Below, piece by piece: positions 22,412-34,990 of a stretch of 64,000 nt of DNA. The notes under the pieces were generated by a model that saw only the letters and a program-made list of their open reading frames with translations, did not search any database and was not told where the DNA came from. The position numbers and the translations under genes are program-made. The stretch comes from Ashinkailepas kermadecensis (Eukaryota; Arthropoda; Thecostraca; Neolepadidae): NCBI GenBank assembly GCA_034440615.1, contig JAOTOM010004552.1:1-64000 (forward strand), written 5' to 3'. Numbering within the stretch: position 1 is the first letter of the stretch; every line of letters begins with the position of its first letter.

Positions 22412-22735
22412 TAAAGTGGTTATACTTAATAAGAGGCACAAATGGCCATCCAGTTAAGTCTGTAAATGGAAGATACTATAAGCCCGGTAAAAAGACCCAC
22501 CCCAACCATCACCACATCCTAAAGAAACCATCCACCAACATCCCACACACCTATCAATGCCTATCTACCCTAGCTATCCAGCCCTATTCCCTTGATCCCT
22601 CTTAACACATGTTGATTGAATGCCATACCAATAATTTTATTGGTAAATAAACTGCATCCATGCCTGCTCAAAGGGGTCTGTGCCGTGCACACATACTTAG
22701 CATAAATCTCACCCACATAGTACATTTACATTACG
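22412..22735 (-). mobile_element. 3' end of a CR1/L2-like element
   Basis: The reverse complement matches the 3' untranslated part at 37640-37940 over its whole length: GTGAGATTTATG, GTGTGCACGGCRCAGACCCC, GGCATGGATGC, GGCATTCAATC, then CTCTTATTAAGTATAA. It ends with CTTTATGACTTTA at about 22412. The copy is 5'-truncated inside the untranslated region. The tail lies directly against an RT fossil on the same strand, so this copy probably inserted into, or recombined with, an older relative. Confidence 0.8.
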
Positions 22736-22740
22736 CCAAT

Positions 22741-23580
22741 TTTCAGGTATTTCAGAGCACTATAAAAATCTGCATGAAAATCGTAACTAGAGGACCTGCT
22801 AAACCTTGAGTACACCCAAGTAAAATCGAAGCATATATGTCATGGACGTTTGTAGCTATATTTGACTATAATTTCTGGAAATAGCTTTCTACAGATTCTG
22901 TCGCTATTGTGAACTCTTCTAACTATTCCCCTGCCCATGTTTATCTGCAGTGTTTTCCCATACACTTGAATTTTCTGTAGCAAAAACTGATGAGAATTGC
23001 TACCTTAGAGACTTTTATATCTCACAACCATCAAAAAGCAATTCACCATCTACCCTCAGTGACCATGCACAGCATTTTTCAAATTTAAATTTGTAGGAGC
23101 AAAAACGCCTCGTAGCTGCTGAACAGTCACCACATGAGTTAATTTCAGCCGGTCGTTTAGATGCTCTAAAACACCTTATAGCTTTCTTTTAGCTATACCT
23201 GCACATAAGTATCCGCCAACGAAAAAGGTCCCGTGTACTCTGAAGGGAAGGCAATTCCATTTGAACACTTCATCGGAAAAGGGTTTCGAATTACTGGTGT
23301 TGCAATGTTACATCAGTTTTGATTGGTGTTGCATGGGCAATACCAAAAATGAACCTACACCGCTGCGGATAGGATCATATAACTTAGTTATGTGCTGTTG
23401 ACAGATTAATGCCGGAGATGATATGGTGTCCCGATTACACATCAATAACCTGATCGAGATACGCGAGAGTTTCATCATTATCATTCTCATCCACACAGCA
23501 ATGCGTTGTCGGCCATCATGTCCGTAGCTCCGGAACACCGTCAACAAAGGCATCACGATCAAGTGGTGTATTTAATACAC
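22741..23580. other. No gene seen
   Basis: AT-rich unique sequence without a supported frame, RNA gene or repeat. Confidence 0.55.
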
Positions 23581-24460
23581 AAAACGCTCTACACGACCGC
23601 CATGCTTTCGGCGCAGGCAATTCAATAAACAGCGCGCGTGTCGCGTAGCCGGCAAGCCGATCACGAACGATTGCACACTGTGCACAGCCAGCATACGAAG
23701 AACTTCATTAAGTGATGCCGAACATTGCAGGTGCCGGCAGTGCACAACGGTCGCCGGAGAGGTCCCATTGTGGCAGCACCAATTCAGCCAGTCTCCAAAT
23801 CAATGGCCCCGGCTACAAGCCGCGCAGAGGCCATTGTGGCGCGCGCATGCAGCGCCGACGCAGCCTGAGCACAATATATATGACGGCCATTATCATCTCC
23901 CGGCTTTGAATTCACTCTCCATTTTGATTGGGGACGCGGCGCGACGCGCGCCCCGCCGCGTCCGGGCCGGCGCCGAGAGGCGCCGGCCAGAACTCGCGCC
24001 CAAACAGCACACGTAATGACAATTGTGCACGTGGGAAAGCTTTTTGATTCCAGCCGCGACTCCATTATCGCCGTCAATTGACAAAACTAATTACTGGCCG
24101 CCGGCGGCGGGGGGCCGCCGCCGGCGCCGGCGCAGTTCAAAATGGCGGCCGTTGCGGGCCAGGTGCGACGTCGGGCGGCGCGTTGCAGGCGAGCGAGCGG
24201 CGCGTGCAGGCGCGCGCGCGTGCGCCGGCCGGCCGGCCGCCCGCGGCGACTCTCGACCCACTGGTCTGAACCGAATCACGGGAGCCGTGCGTCTGCCGAC
24301 GTTTGTCAATGGCGATGTGGAACAGCGGACGAATGGCCACCAACAGAGGCGTGCACGTCGCGCACCTGGCTGGCTTTCGGGTGCGCTGACCGTTTCCGAT
24401 GTCGTGTTGACGCCATGCTGTGCTTCGCATTGCGAGCTCGTTTCGCAGTAGCGTGGGAAT
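23581..24460. promoter_or_regulatory. GC-rich island with forkhead and SOX-type words
   Basis: The left part is rich in factor-like words: CAATTCAATAAACAGCG (forkhead core AATAAACA), two ATTGTGGC SOX-type words, CCAATTCAGCC, AAATCAATGG and CACAATATATATG. The right part (23935-24250) is extremely CpG-dense with GCCGGCGGCGG and GCGCGCGCG runs. Overlapping long frames on both strands follow composition and show no domain. Confidence 0.45.
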
Positions 24461-25079
24461 CTTCTCGGTTAAGAGCTGGATAAGTAGCACAATGGATGCT
24501 ATCGGACGAAGCGAATGATTCAAGTCAGTGCCTGAAGGGAAGACTTCAGATTAGAGGCAGGTTTCATAAACATTGTTTTGCGTAGGACACATTTTAGTGC
24601 GTACTACGTATTCGCAGCCGTGCAGGCGCGGAATGACTCAGAAATGTGCGCCATAAATATTTACGTATATACCCAAAACAAGAACCACGCACTGACACAG
24701 CTGCGTTCAGTACATAATTAATCCGCGTACAGGTGGTGAAATGCTGTACAGTGCTTGCCTGAAGCGCCGGTACAATGTACCAAAGTAAAGAGAAGGAAAA
24801 ACAAAATCACCCAATACATGTCAATGCTTAATGCATCAATAACATGTCAGCAATAGCCTGTAAAAATAAATAATACTGATTTTTACCACCTTGAAGAATG
24901 AATTCATTAGGAAGTTGAAAACAAAATTATCACTTACCTAAAGTGATCGGAAAATAGGGAAATGTGGCTCATCAAATACAAAACAAAATGTGAGGACCAC
25001 ATTGAAGTGTATGAACGTACGAATTAACAAGGTAATGAGGTGGGGCTTCCTATGCTTTCGGTGTGATCCGGACCCTACC
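24461..25079. other. No gene seen
   Basis: AT-rich intergenic DNA without a recognised element. Confidence 0.55.
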
Positions 25080-25837
25080 CAGGGGCGGATCCAGGATTTG
25101 CCCTTTTGCTTCCGAGGGCGCATTGGGCTGAGACATCCGAGGGTGAGTGGATAGGGGGTGCACTCGAGTCTTCCCGGAGGGGCGCCACCTTCATTCGGGG
25201 GGTGGGGATGGGGCACATCATTCCCCAGTGCCCCTTGCATTTGCACCTGAGCCTACCAGTGACAGGTCCAGGGAACAACTGTGGGCATATGCCCCCGCCC
25301 AATAGGCATTTGGCGCCCCTTTGACTGGAAAAATGCGTCCCTCCAGGACGATTCAGTGCACCCCTCCCCGGTTCAACGAGTTTTTCAGCCGATGGCGCCC
25401 ATCAAAGTAGAAAAGGGTGCCCTTCTAAGAACAGGCATCCCTTAAGGGTTTCTCATACAACATAGCTTTCTCGAGTACACCCCCGCCCTTCCAATTTTTT
25501 TCCGGCCAGAGGTGCTCCTCGAAGAGGAATTGGCGCCCCTTGGAAGGAAAAGGCATCCCTTCAAACAGACAGGTACAGATGCAAGCGGGGGACGGGGGGG
25601 GGGGGGCACTGGGGTATGTCCCTCCATGGAAGGTGGCGCCCCTCCGGCCGGGACAGGCGCCCCTCTGAGAAGGCTCGAATCACCCTCTCGAATTTTGTTT
25701 TCAATCAGAGGCGCCCCTCGGAAGGTAAATTCTCTTCAAGTACTTTCGCAGTGCCGCCACTCCACACATGATAATTCCTGGGTCCGACCCCGCAGAGAAG
25801 TGCCCCCATCCCATGACGATTCCTGGATCTGTCCCTG
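25080..25837. mobile_element. Non-autonomous DNA transposon (MITE), 758 bp
   Basis: The left end CAGGGGCGGATCCAGGA (25080-25096) is inverted at the right end as TCCTGGATCTGTCCCTG (25821-25837), 15 of 17 matching. CAGNGG-type ends suggest the hAT or a related superfamily, but the flanking 8-mers do not match, so no target duplication is preserved. The interior is a loose tandem series of GGCGCCCCT...GAGAAGG segments and encodes no transposase. Related fragments lie at 13749-14040 and 38960-39275. Confidence 0.75.
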
Positions 25838-27110
25838 CTTGTGGCGCTGCCCGTGTTTTGCTGCATACATCAACAATTATATCACTTAGGGCGCTGAAAA
25901 GTAGTTCGGTATGTATGAGAAAAACATAAATATTTACCGAAAGTAATCCAAGGATGGATGTCAGAGGTTTTTCTCTCCCGGAATACCTTTCGTCTCCTTC
26001 TTCTTCTTCTGCCTGGTCCATGCAGCCCAAGTAGGTCCATTTACATGCAAGCGCATGAAATTATAAAACGGATATGGTAGAAACTGATAACAATAACAAT
26101 TAGTGACAATACCGTTGGCTTGTCTGTTGCAACAACAACCTTCAGAATGCCAGTCGACACACAGTTTAGTAGAGTTGCTCTTTTTGGAAAATGCACTATG
26201 TTTGGTGCTATGCCACTGATACCTACTTGCCTTTATGGAACATCAAATGCGCAATGAGTACCCTTTTTGCGTATTTTATTTGCGTACTACGCACACAATT
26301 CTGTCATCAGTACGTAGCTTATTTGTGTAGTAGAACACTTATTTGTGAAACTGAAAATACTTACCACGCAGCAAAATATGTGCACAGTACGCAAAAACAC
26401 CCTACACAAAACAAAATATTATTTATGAAGCCGGGTCCGGGGTTGTTTGTGAGATATCATATGTCGCCACATCACCAGATGTGAAGCATCGTACCTGTCG
26501 GAGAGGATTCCGATAGTTTTCACCCTTAAGCATTGGGCCTGCGAGCATAAACTGGGAGCGGTTTGGGTCCCATGAAGGTATTCTTGCTCAGATGCACTCC
26601 ATAGGCTACTCTTTCGATGCACGGCGGCATGTTTCTCAGGTGTAAGTGGTTTCAGTGTTTCCTATGGGCTACTCAATCTAAAGAACACCATTGATTTTTA
26701 TTTCACTGAGTTTTATTTGATCGACACATTGAGTTTACTGCTTAGCGGTTGTCGGCCGACAAAGGCTGAACTGTTGCAGGACGGCTCAGGACGGCTTTTT
26801 CTAGAATGGTCGCAGTCACCTCTAATTAGAACCACGGATAGCTTTCCTTTATTTCCGGTTCGTTAATTGCACCATCCACCGACTGAGACACCCAGCGTGA
26901 GTTTGACGATTCCCTGCAGACACCGGTAGGAGCACCGATGCTTTTGCATCATGTCACGCATTTCATGTTCCAAAGGAACATCCGTGGGGTGTTTTGTAGC
27001 TATCACACCGCCAAAATTATGTTCAGAGTCCAGAATAGGAGAGAATGAATACAGAATAATACAGAAAGAATGCCACCCGTCAGATTATTACCTCTTCAGG
27101 TATCAGTTGA
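25838..27110. other. No gene seen
   Basis: AT-balanced unique DNA. A TTCTTCTTCTTC run lies near 25997-26010. The frame 26191-26484 has no recognised domain. Confidence 0.55.
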
Positions 27111-27119
27111 TTGCACTTG

Positions 27120-27437
27120 TTATCAGCAGATGTTGAAACCTGCCCAGCTCAGACGCTATCAGCAGATGCTTACGCCTGCCCAGCTCATGTTATCTGCAGT
27201 CGCTGACACCTGCTCAAACGTTATCAGCAGACACCTGCCCAGCTCACACGTTATCAGCAGATGCTGACACCTGACCAGCTCAGACGTTATCAACAGATGC
27301 TTACACCTGTCCAGCTCAGACGTTATCAGCAGATGCTGACACCTGACCAGCTCAGACGTTATCAACAGATGCTTACACCTGTCCAGCTCAGACGTTATCA
27401 GTAGATGCTGACACCTGCCCAGCTCAGACGTTTCAGG
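27120..27437. repeat. 36-bp minisatellite with a 72-bp higher-order unit
   Basis: Units of the type TTATCAGCAGATGCTGACAC plus CTGCCCAGCTCAGACG alternate with TTATCAACAGATGCTTACAC plus CTGTCCAGCTCAGACG between 27270 and 27400, giving a 72-bp period. The left edge is shorter and less regular. Confidence 0.92.
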
Positions 27438-27439
27438 TC

Positions 27440-28170
27440 TCCACGTACTGTTTTCCAAGCACTGGAATTAAGCCTGAGCCTGGGTCGAGCATCTTATATA
27501 CACCTGGTTTGTGTGTAAATAAAATATACGACCTTCAATATACCAGGAGGTGCTGAGTTGACATCATATTTGACCCTGTTCACATGATCCGTCCCGCACC
27601 GGCCCAGTGGCCGCTGGAAGTGGCTCGGTCACGAATGCAGAAAAACGGCACACCGTCGTTTGGTTTGACTATATGTATATATGTCATTTCCGGACTTAGA
27701 TTTTGACTTTTGTTAGAAAATCGTCATGTCGCGTATATAATGATATATACGAGTTATATAATAATAGCCACAGGTCGCGTCACGCCATCGACGTATTGCA
27801 CCACTTCTATACACTGGCTTCGTGTACTTTTTACTTACAAAGACTGTAGTTTTTCTCTTTCACTGGAGTTCGCATCCTAAAGATTAACACCCGATATTTT
27901 AAGACGGTCTCAGAGGCGCCGTCTCAGCGGCAACTCTTCAAGGCTGGATGCCATCACTGACTATGATTGATTTCATGTGATTCGCACATCTAAATACGTG
28001 ATAGGACACCTGTACGGTAAACAACTGGAGTTCAGCAGTCGGTTTTACCCTTCTCTATTACTAAATAATCGTTTGCAAGCCTTCCCATTTCATATCAGGC
28101 CTTTGTGATATGCCAGCGTTTGACATGACCTTGTTCGCATGCATTTCGCGTAGTCAAGTTAGATGTCGAT
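27440..28170. other. No gene seen
   Basis: Intergenic DNA with short TATA-like AT runs (TATATGTATATATG near 27670, GATATATACGAGTTATATA near 27742). No frame is supported. Confidence 0.55.
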
Positions 28171-28880
28171 TAATTTGTACGAATCAAATTCACAAAATGG
28201 CATTTCGGTCGCGGATATGGCTTCGATCCACCGCCTCGCATCAGTTACCGATAACCGGCTGGTCGGAACATGCTAGCCTTTAAGCTGTCGTGAAGAGCCA
28301 CTGGTAGTGGTGCTAAAATCGGGACCACCATGCTTGTGGCGTGACATGCAAAGCTGGTGTTGCCCTGTACCTCTACCTTGATTAAATACGATACGACGAG
28401 TGGGCTGGCAGCCATTGTCTCCTCGTATAGCAATACTATGAAACACACCCGATTAACAAATGGTCCAGCCTCCAGTTGCATCCATCAAAACCCGAACATT
28501 GTAAAGTAATTTGGAGCTCTCGGCACTAAGCTGATCCAGCGGCGACGGCTGGCAGTAGTGCAAATTAATTTCAACAAAAGCCTCACAGCCGCGAGAGGCA
28601 GATCATTTTGTATTCGCCAAGGCCGGTGAAGCGAATTACAAACACATGCCGGAGCCATTGAATAATCCATGACGCGGCAGTGCTCTGGGCTGCATCATTT
28701 GAATGCAAGGCTCGGTTCACACATGCACCGGAGCAGAAATCAATCGATGTCTATAATTAAGCTCCGTTTCTCTCCGGCACGAGGAGCGGTGGCAGTCGTG
28801 CAGATAGATGAGTCGACGGCCAGGTATGCGCGCTGTCATGGCTGGAGAACTGAGCACCGCAAATGTTTGGCCAGAACCGG
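28171..28880. promoter_or_regulatory. Motif-rich island, possible enhancer
   Basis: Contains closely spaced homeodomain and POU-like words: GTCGATTAATTTG, GTAAAGTAATTTGG, GCAAATTAATTTCAAC, CATTGAATAATCCATG, CATTTGAATGCAAG and TCTATAATTAAGC, plus ATCAATCGAT. Composition is moderately GC-rich. No open frame has a domain. The spacing looks like that of animal cis-regulatory modules. This is inference. Confidence 0.45.
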
Positions 28881-28904
28881 CTGAATGCCTGACCAGTCGT
28901 CGGA

Positions 28905-29895
28905 CTGTGCGGCAGTCGAGGACCACACCTGACGAGTCAGAGCCCCCGGTGACCGAGGGCCACACCTGACGAGTCAGAGCCCCCGGTGATAGAGGACCAC
29001 ACCTGACGAGTCAGAGCCCCCGGTGACCGAGGGCCACACCTGACGAGTCAGAGCCCCCGGTGATAGAGGACCACACCTGACGAGTCAGAGCCCCCGGTGA
29101 TAGAGGGCCACACCTGACGAGTGAGAGCCCCCGGTGACGGAAGACCACACCTGACGAGTGAGAGCCCCCGGTGATAGAGGGCCACACCTGACGAGTCAGA
29201 GCCCCCGGTGACGGAGGACCACACCTGACGAGTGAGAGCCCCCGGTGACCGAGGGCCACACCTGACGAGTCAGAGCCCCCGGTGATAGAGGACCACACCT
29301 GACGAGTCAGAGCCCCCGGTGATAGAGGACCACACCTGACGAGTCAGAGCCCCCGGTGACAGAGGACCACACCTGACGAGTCAGAGCCCCCAGTGACCGA
29401 GGACCACACATGACGAGTCAGAGCCCACGGTGAGCGAGTATCACACCCGACGAGTCGGAGCCCCCGGTGACCAAGGACCACACCTGACGAGTCAGAGCCT
29501 CCGGCAGCTGAGGACCACACCTGCCGAGTTAGAGTCCCCAGTGACCGAGGACCACATCTGACCAGTCAGACTCTCTGGCGGCTAGGGCCACACCTGACCA
29601 GTCAGACCCTCCGCGGGCCAAGAAACACACCTGGCGAGTCAGACTCTCTGGCTGCTGAGGACCACATGTGACAGGTCAGACCACGCGGCGGGCGGCTAGG
29701 GCCTCACATGACGAGTCAGACCCTCCGGTGACCGAGGTCCACATCTGACGAATCAGACCCTCCGGCGGCTAGGGCCACACCTGACCAGTCAGACCCACCG
29801 GCGGCCAGGGCCACACCTGACGAGTCAGACTCTCTGACGGCTAGGGCCACACCTGACCAGTCAGACCCTCCGGTGGCCTGGAACCACACCTGGCT
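28905..29895. repeat. 36-bp minisatellite, about 27 copies, decaying to the right
   Basis: The unit is CACACCTGACGAGTCAGAGC followed by CCCCGGTGAYMGAGGAC. Two versions (TGATAGAGGACC and TGACCGAGGGCC) alternate irregularly up to about 29400. To the right, units diverge (CTCTCTGGCGGCTAGGGC), as is usual for array edges. Confidence 0.96.
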
Positions 29896-30282
29896 GCCAG
29901 CACGTTGCCCGCACCCACCGCCGCCACCGGCCAGCCGTCGACAATGCCTCTCCCGTCACGGCGAACAATGCCGCACTAAATCATTGCACTGGCCACCATA
30001 GTGCATGGGCCACCCTCCCTGCGCCCACGCTGGGTACTAAGGTGTGAATTTCAACAGACACCTCATGCACAGGTTCACCGGCCTGACTGCGGGCAGCCAT
30101 GCATCTTATTCGGTGCTGATTGGTGCTGGTGCTGGTCTGGTGATGCTGATCTGGTGCTGATTGGTGCTGATCTGGCGTAGTGCATCGCGTTCCACACATC
30201 GCACAGTAGCTCATTTTGATTCGCACGTATTTGCCTGCGAGCATCATAGCTCGCGATCCCCTTGTCTTCTGCAGAGAGAGAC

Positions 30283-31210
<928 letters not shown>

Positions 31211-31239
31211 GGGGGGTGGGGGGCACCAGCCGGGGCATG

Positions 31240-31378
31240 CACCCCCCGTCCGGTGGGCGCACACCCCGACCGGTGGGTACATGCCACGTCCAGTGGGTGC
31301 TCACTCCGACCGGTGAATACACACCCCGTCCGGTGGGTACATGCCACGTGCAGTGGGTGCACACCCTGGCCGGAGTGT
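31240..31378. repeat. Short ~21-bp minisatellite
   Basis: Alternating CCGACCGGTGGGTACATGCC and ACGTCCAGTGGGTGCTCACT units, about six copies, immediately to the right of the GA-TA-GA block. Confidence 0.8.
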
Positions 31379-31769
31379 CTCCACGAGGCTAGATCACTCC
31401 AGCTGTCATGCACATTGTTGGTGACGTGCGTGCACAATGTCTGGCACGGGGCCGTAAATGAAACGTCGAAATCTCTCCCTGCCTGTCCTATTCATGCGGT
31501 TGCTGATTGAAACCATGTTGACACGCGGAAACAAATGGAGTGCAAGTCAGGCAAATCTGAACTGAAAGCCGGCATTGACCGCTACGGTTGTGCTGAACGC
31601 ACAATTGAATTGGCCTCCGGCGCAAATACACCTATCATGGTCACCTGGATAGCATTGTGAGTTATCGTGACAGGTTGCATTCAGTGTGCGCGTGCATGTT
31701 GCACGGTTCATCAGTGAACATATGTGGACCGCACGTGCCAGGTGAGCCCCTACCAGAGTTGCAAAGCGG

Positions 31770-31780
31770 CACACACACAG

Positions 31781-31860
<80 letters not shown>

Positions 31861-31866
31861 GCATAC
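31770..31866. repeat. (CA)n-(TA)n microsatellite
   Basis: ACAC runs with one GACA interruption pass directly into TA repeats, ending GTATATATATGCATAC. Confidence 0.97.
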
Positions 31867-31944
31867 ATACCCGTCCTCAGTCGAGTCGACACGGCGGGAT
31901 TCGTTACTCACGGGCCCAGTACACACATCACACCGTGTTCCGAG

Positions 31945-32375
31945 ACTAGTACAGTGGAACACAGGGACATGTCTGGTGATCCGGGACTGCTACAGTGTGA
32001 CACAGGGACATACCTGGAGACCCGGACCCAGTACAGTGTGACACAGGGTCGTACCTGGTGACCCGGACCCAGTACAGTGTGACACAGGGTCGTACCTGGT
32101 GACCCGGACCCAGCACAGTGCGACACAGAGTCATACCTGGTGATCCGGACCCAGTACAGTGTGACACAGGGAAATGCCTGGTGATCCGGACCCAGCACAG
32201 TGCGACACAGAGTCATACCTGGTTACCCGGACCCAGTACGGTGTAACACAGGGCCATACCTGGTGACCCGGACCCTGTACAGTCGGACACAGGGTCATAC
32301 CTGATGACCTTCACCCAGTACAGTGGGACACGGGGATATACCTGGTGACCCGGGACTAGTAAAGTGGGACATAGG
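31945..32375. repeat. 41-bp minisatellite, about 10 copies
   Basis: Unit CCCAGTACAGTGTGACACAG plus GGTCGTACCTGGTGACCCGGA, with starts 41 bp apart (32027, 32068). Edge units are more diverged. Confidence 0.94.
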
Positions 32376-33485
32376 GCATGCCACTTGGTTTCTACTCTTC
32401 GTGAATAAAACCACCCACTCTGTGTTCACGCACAGTGTGTTGGAGCGGATTTTTCATCACTGGGAATGCAAACAGTTCTTGATGTGACACAGGAATGTCA
32501 CGTACAATATGTTACGACAGTGAACTTCGTGTCATTTCGTATACTAAGCGCTTCCAAAGACTTCAACTCCACGTTACGCACCTTTAAGCGTCTGCAACAT
32601 TGTCATGGCAACATTATTTCTACATAGCAACACTTGTAGTGCAGGATCGTCTATTCAACAAAGCCTTCGCTGCAAAATTGATTTGTGATTTTATTTTCGC
32701 TGCAGAAATATTAACAGGTGTCATTTCGATGCAGCATGATTTCAACCACAAAGCAGGAGCCCATGTTCTATTGTGTGCTGCCAAACACAATATTAATCTA
32801 GCAACAGCAGATAATTCAGGCATTGCTTTAGCTGAAACATCATTTCGATGCGTGATGCCCCTTACGACAAGAATTTGTGATTAGCTGGAGCTATTGGGTA
32901 TTAGCTATTGACTTAGAGATTAGCTATTGTGAAAAGCTGGAACCATTGTTGTGGCATCGCATACTCACCACCTTTCAGAGTCGGGTGGAAGTGGGGTGTG
33001 GGGCATGGGCCATGAAATAACATTTGCCTTCACAAATACAATATCTCTGGCATGAACCGAGGAAGCACAAACAGAAAACAACCATCTCTCATTCATCTCC
33101 ACGTCATTATGTTTAAATTTAACTTTCATCCTTGCAGCATCTGTTCTACCATGTACTTATAACGATCCAAATATCCGTTCTAGCATACACGCATGCGGAT
33201 GTTGACGAATCCAGTCAGCCGGTTTTGAGTCGGCTTGGGGCCAAAAAAGGTACTAGTATTTTTACAAGAAAAAGCTGGTCGATTTGGATAGATTAGATCC
33301 TGATCTTGAGTTTCAACGAAATGTTCCAGATAAAATGTCTCTAATTGTTCCGAAAATCGCGAATAAACGTTCATTTAACTCCAAATCAGGCCATTTTGGT
33401 ATGTGGTACTCCGCCATTGCGCATGAAGAGTACATTGTATATTTACATCAGTCTGAAACTTAGCAGGCTGTTGCCAAGTCTCCAG
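32376..33485. other. No gene seen
   Basis: AT-rich unique DNA. The frame 32600-32884 has no recognised domain. A short duplicated TTAGCTATTG motif lies near 32900-32930. Confidence 0.55.
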
Positions 33486-33489
33486 CCAA

Positions 33490-33800
33490 CATTCTAGGTA
33501 GATGCACACACCAGCGTCTTCAACATTTTAGGTAGATGCACACACCAGCGTCTCCAACATTCTGTGTAGATGCAGACATCAGCGTTTCCAACATTCTAGG
33601 TAGATGCACACGCCAGCGTCTCCTACATTCTAGGTGGATGCACACACCAGCGTCTCCAACATTCTGTGTAGATGCAGACATCAGCGTTTCCAACATTCTA
33701 GGTAGATGCACACGCCAGCGTCTCCAACATTCTAGGTGGATGCACACACCAGCGTCTCCAACATTCTGTGTAGATGCACACATCAGCGTCTCTACGAGAT
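33490..33800. repeat. 34-bp minisatellite, about 9 copies (102-bp higher order)
   Basis: Unit AACATTCTAGGTAGATGCAC plus ACGCCAGCGTCTCC. Variants with TCTGTGTAGATGCAGACATC recur in a three-unit pattern, giving a 102-bp higher-order period that keeps one frame open. Confidence 0.93.
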
Positions 33801-34019
33801 GCCTTCATGTAGTGCAATCCTGAGATATCCCCTGCCCAATGTCCGATCAACACTGTCAAGCCTACCTACCTACCCAAAGCACGTGTAAATATAATCCTTG
33901 CATGAACCTTCGTACGCCATCAATGGATCGCTTATCAAGAAATAATACAAGTACAATAAATAATAATACAAGTAATAATACAATACTACAAGTAATAATG
34001 CAATAATACATATAAATGA

Positions 34020-34660
34020 TACATGTCCCTATATGACATACATCTTGCTCGCTTTTGCATGCATATCATCGGCTTAGGCAGCTCGTCAACCGTGCATACC
34101 TCCACCGATACGAGCCCTGCTAATTCTAACCGTATGGTTAATGCGGTACCTGTCACAATAAAGTACAATTTACCCGAAAGTCGCCTGTCACCGGGCTCCA
34201 TTGGCACGCTGTATGGCCGTAACGCCGATCTCACCCGATGTCTACAACCGAAGAGCACCATTTGCTCCCACGCGGCGGCCAACGAACACGCTTTATCAAT
34301 CCGTATATTGCTGAGAGACCGCACGTGGGTGTAATGCAAACGGCTGGTTGTTTGGTCAGCGCGCCTCCACCGAGCTGATTTGCGGCCGTTACCAACGAGA
34401 ACTACCTCCGGGCCGGAATCACTCAGCCGCACTTGACCCGACGCGCCGCCAATGGCGTTCAGCGTCCATGGCGGGTCAGAGGTCGGCGGATAAGCATCGC
34501 ACGTGAGTCGCAGTCGACACAAACGAATCTGCTTATCATGTCATTTGCATCTCATTGCGCTGCGCTCAACGGAGGAAAATGGCGGCCGCACCGGTAAGAC
34601 AAAGCGTGCGTTCGGCGGCCGCGCCGCCGCCGGCGTGTAACGATGACGGTGCGAATCGAC
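34020..34660. promoter_or_regulatory. Motif-rich GC island with octamer
   Basis: CpG-rich with words such as GTCACAATAAAG, CTTTATCAATCCG, TATTGCTGAGA, TGTAATGCAAAC and a perfect POU octamer ATTTGCAT at about 34542. The octamer lies in a 38-bp segment (34515-34552) duplicated at 35932-35969. No frame is supported. Confidence 0.45.
34515..34552. repeat. 38-bp octamer-bearing segment, copy 1
   Basis: Core CTGCTTATCATGTCATTTGC then ATCT, preceded by CGACACAAACGAAT. It matches the segment at 35932-35969 with only a few changes. Both contain ATTTGCAT, the consensus POU/Oct site. Confidence 0.75.
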
Positions 34661-34664
34661 GCCG

Positions 34665-34990
34665 CCCCAGGTCTACATGGCCGACACCGACGCCTCTTGA
34701 CACCTCCATAGTTATGCGTGGCCGATGTAGATGCCGCTAGACACTTCCCTAGATCTGCTTGGCCGATGCAAACGCCTACGCAAACACCTCCCTAGGTATG
34801 TGTGGCCGATGTAGATGTCGCTAGAAATCTCCCCAGGTGTGCATGGTCGATGCAAATGCCTTTTGACACCTCGCCAGGTCTGCGTGGCCGACAGACACCC
34901 CTCCAGACACCTCTAGACACCTCCAGACCCCTCCAGCCACCTCCAAAGGTCTGCGTGGCCCATGCAGACACCTCTGACACCGCCACAGTC
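34665..34990. repeat. Degenerate ~41-bp minisatellite
   Basis: Six diverged units share TGGCCGATGTAGATGCCGCT and GACACCTCCCTAGGT. The right end turns into CAGACACCTC/CAGACCCCTC decamers. Confidence 0.8.

Noticed and set aside
28905..29895. Regular 36-bp repeats resembling a CRISPR array
   Set aside because: Units are contiguous with no unique spacers, the context is animal DNA and there are no cas genes. It is a minisatellite.
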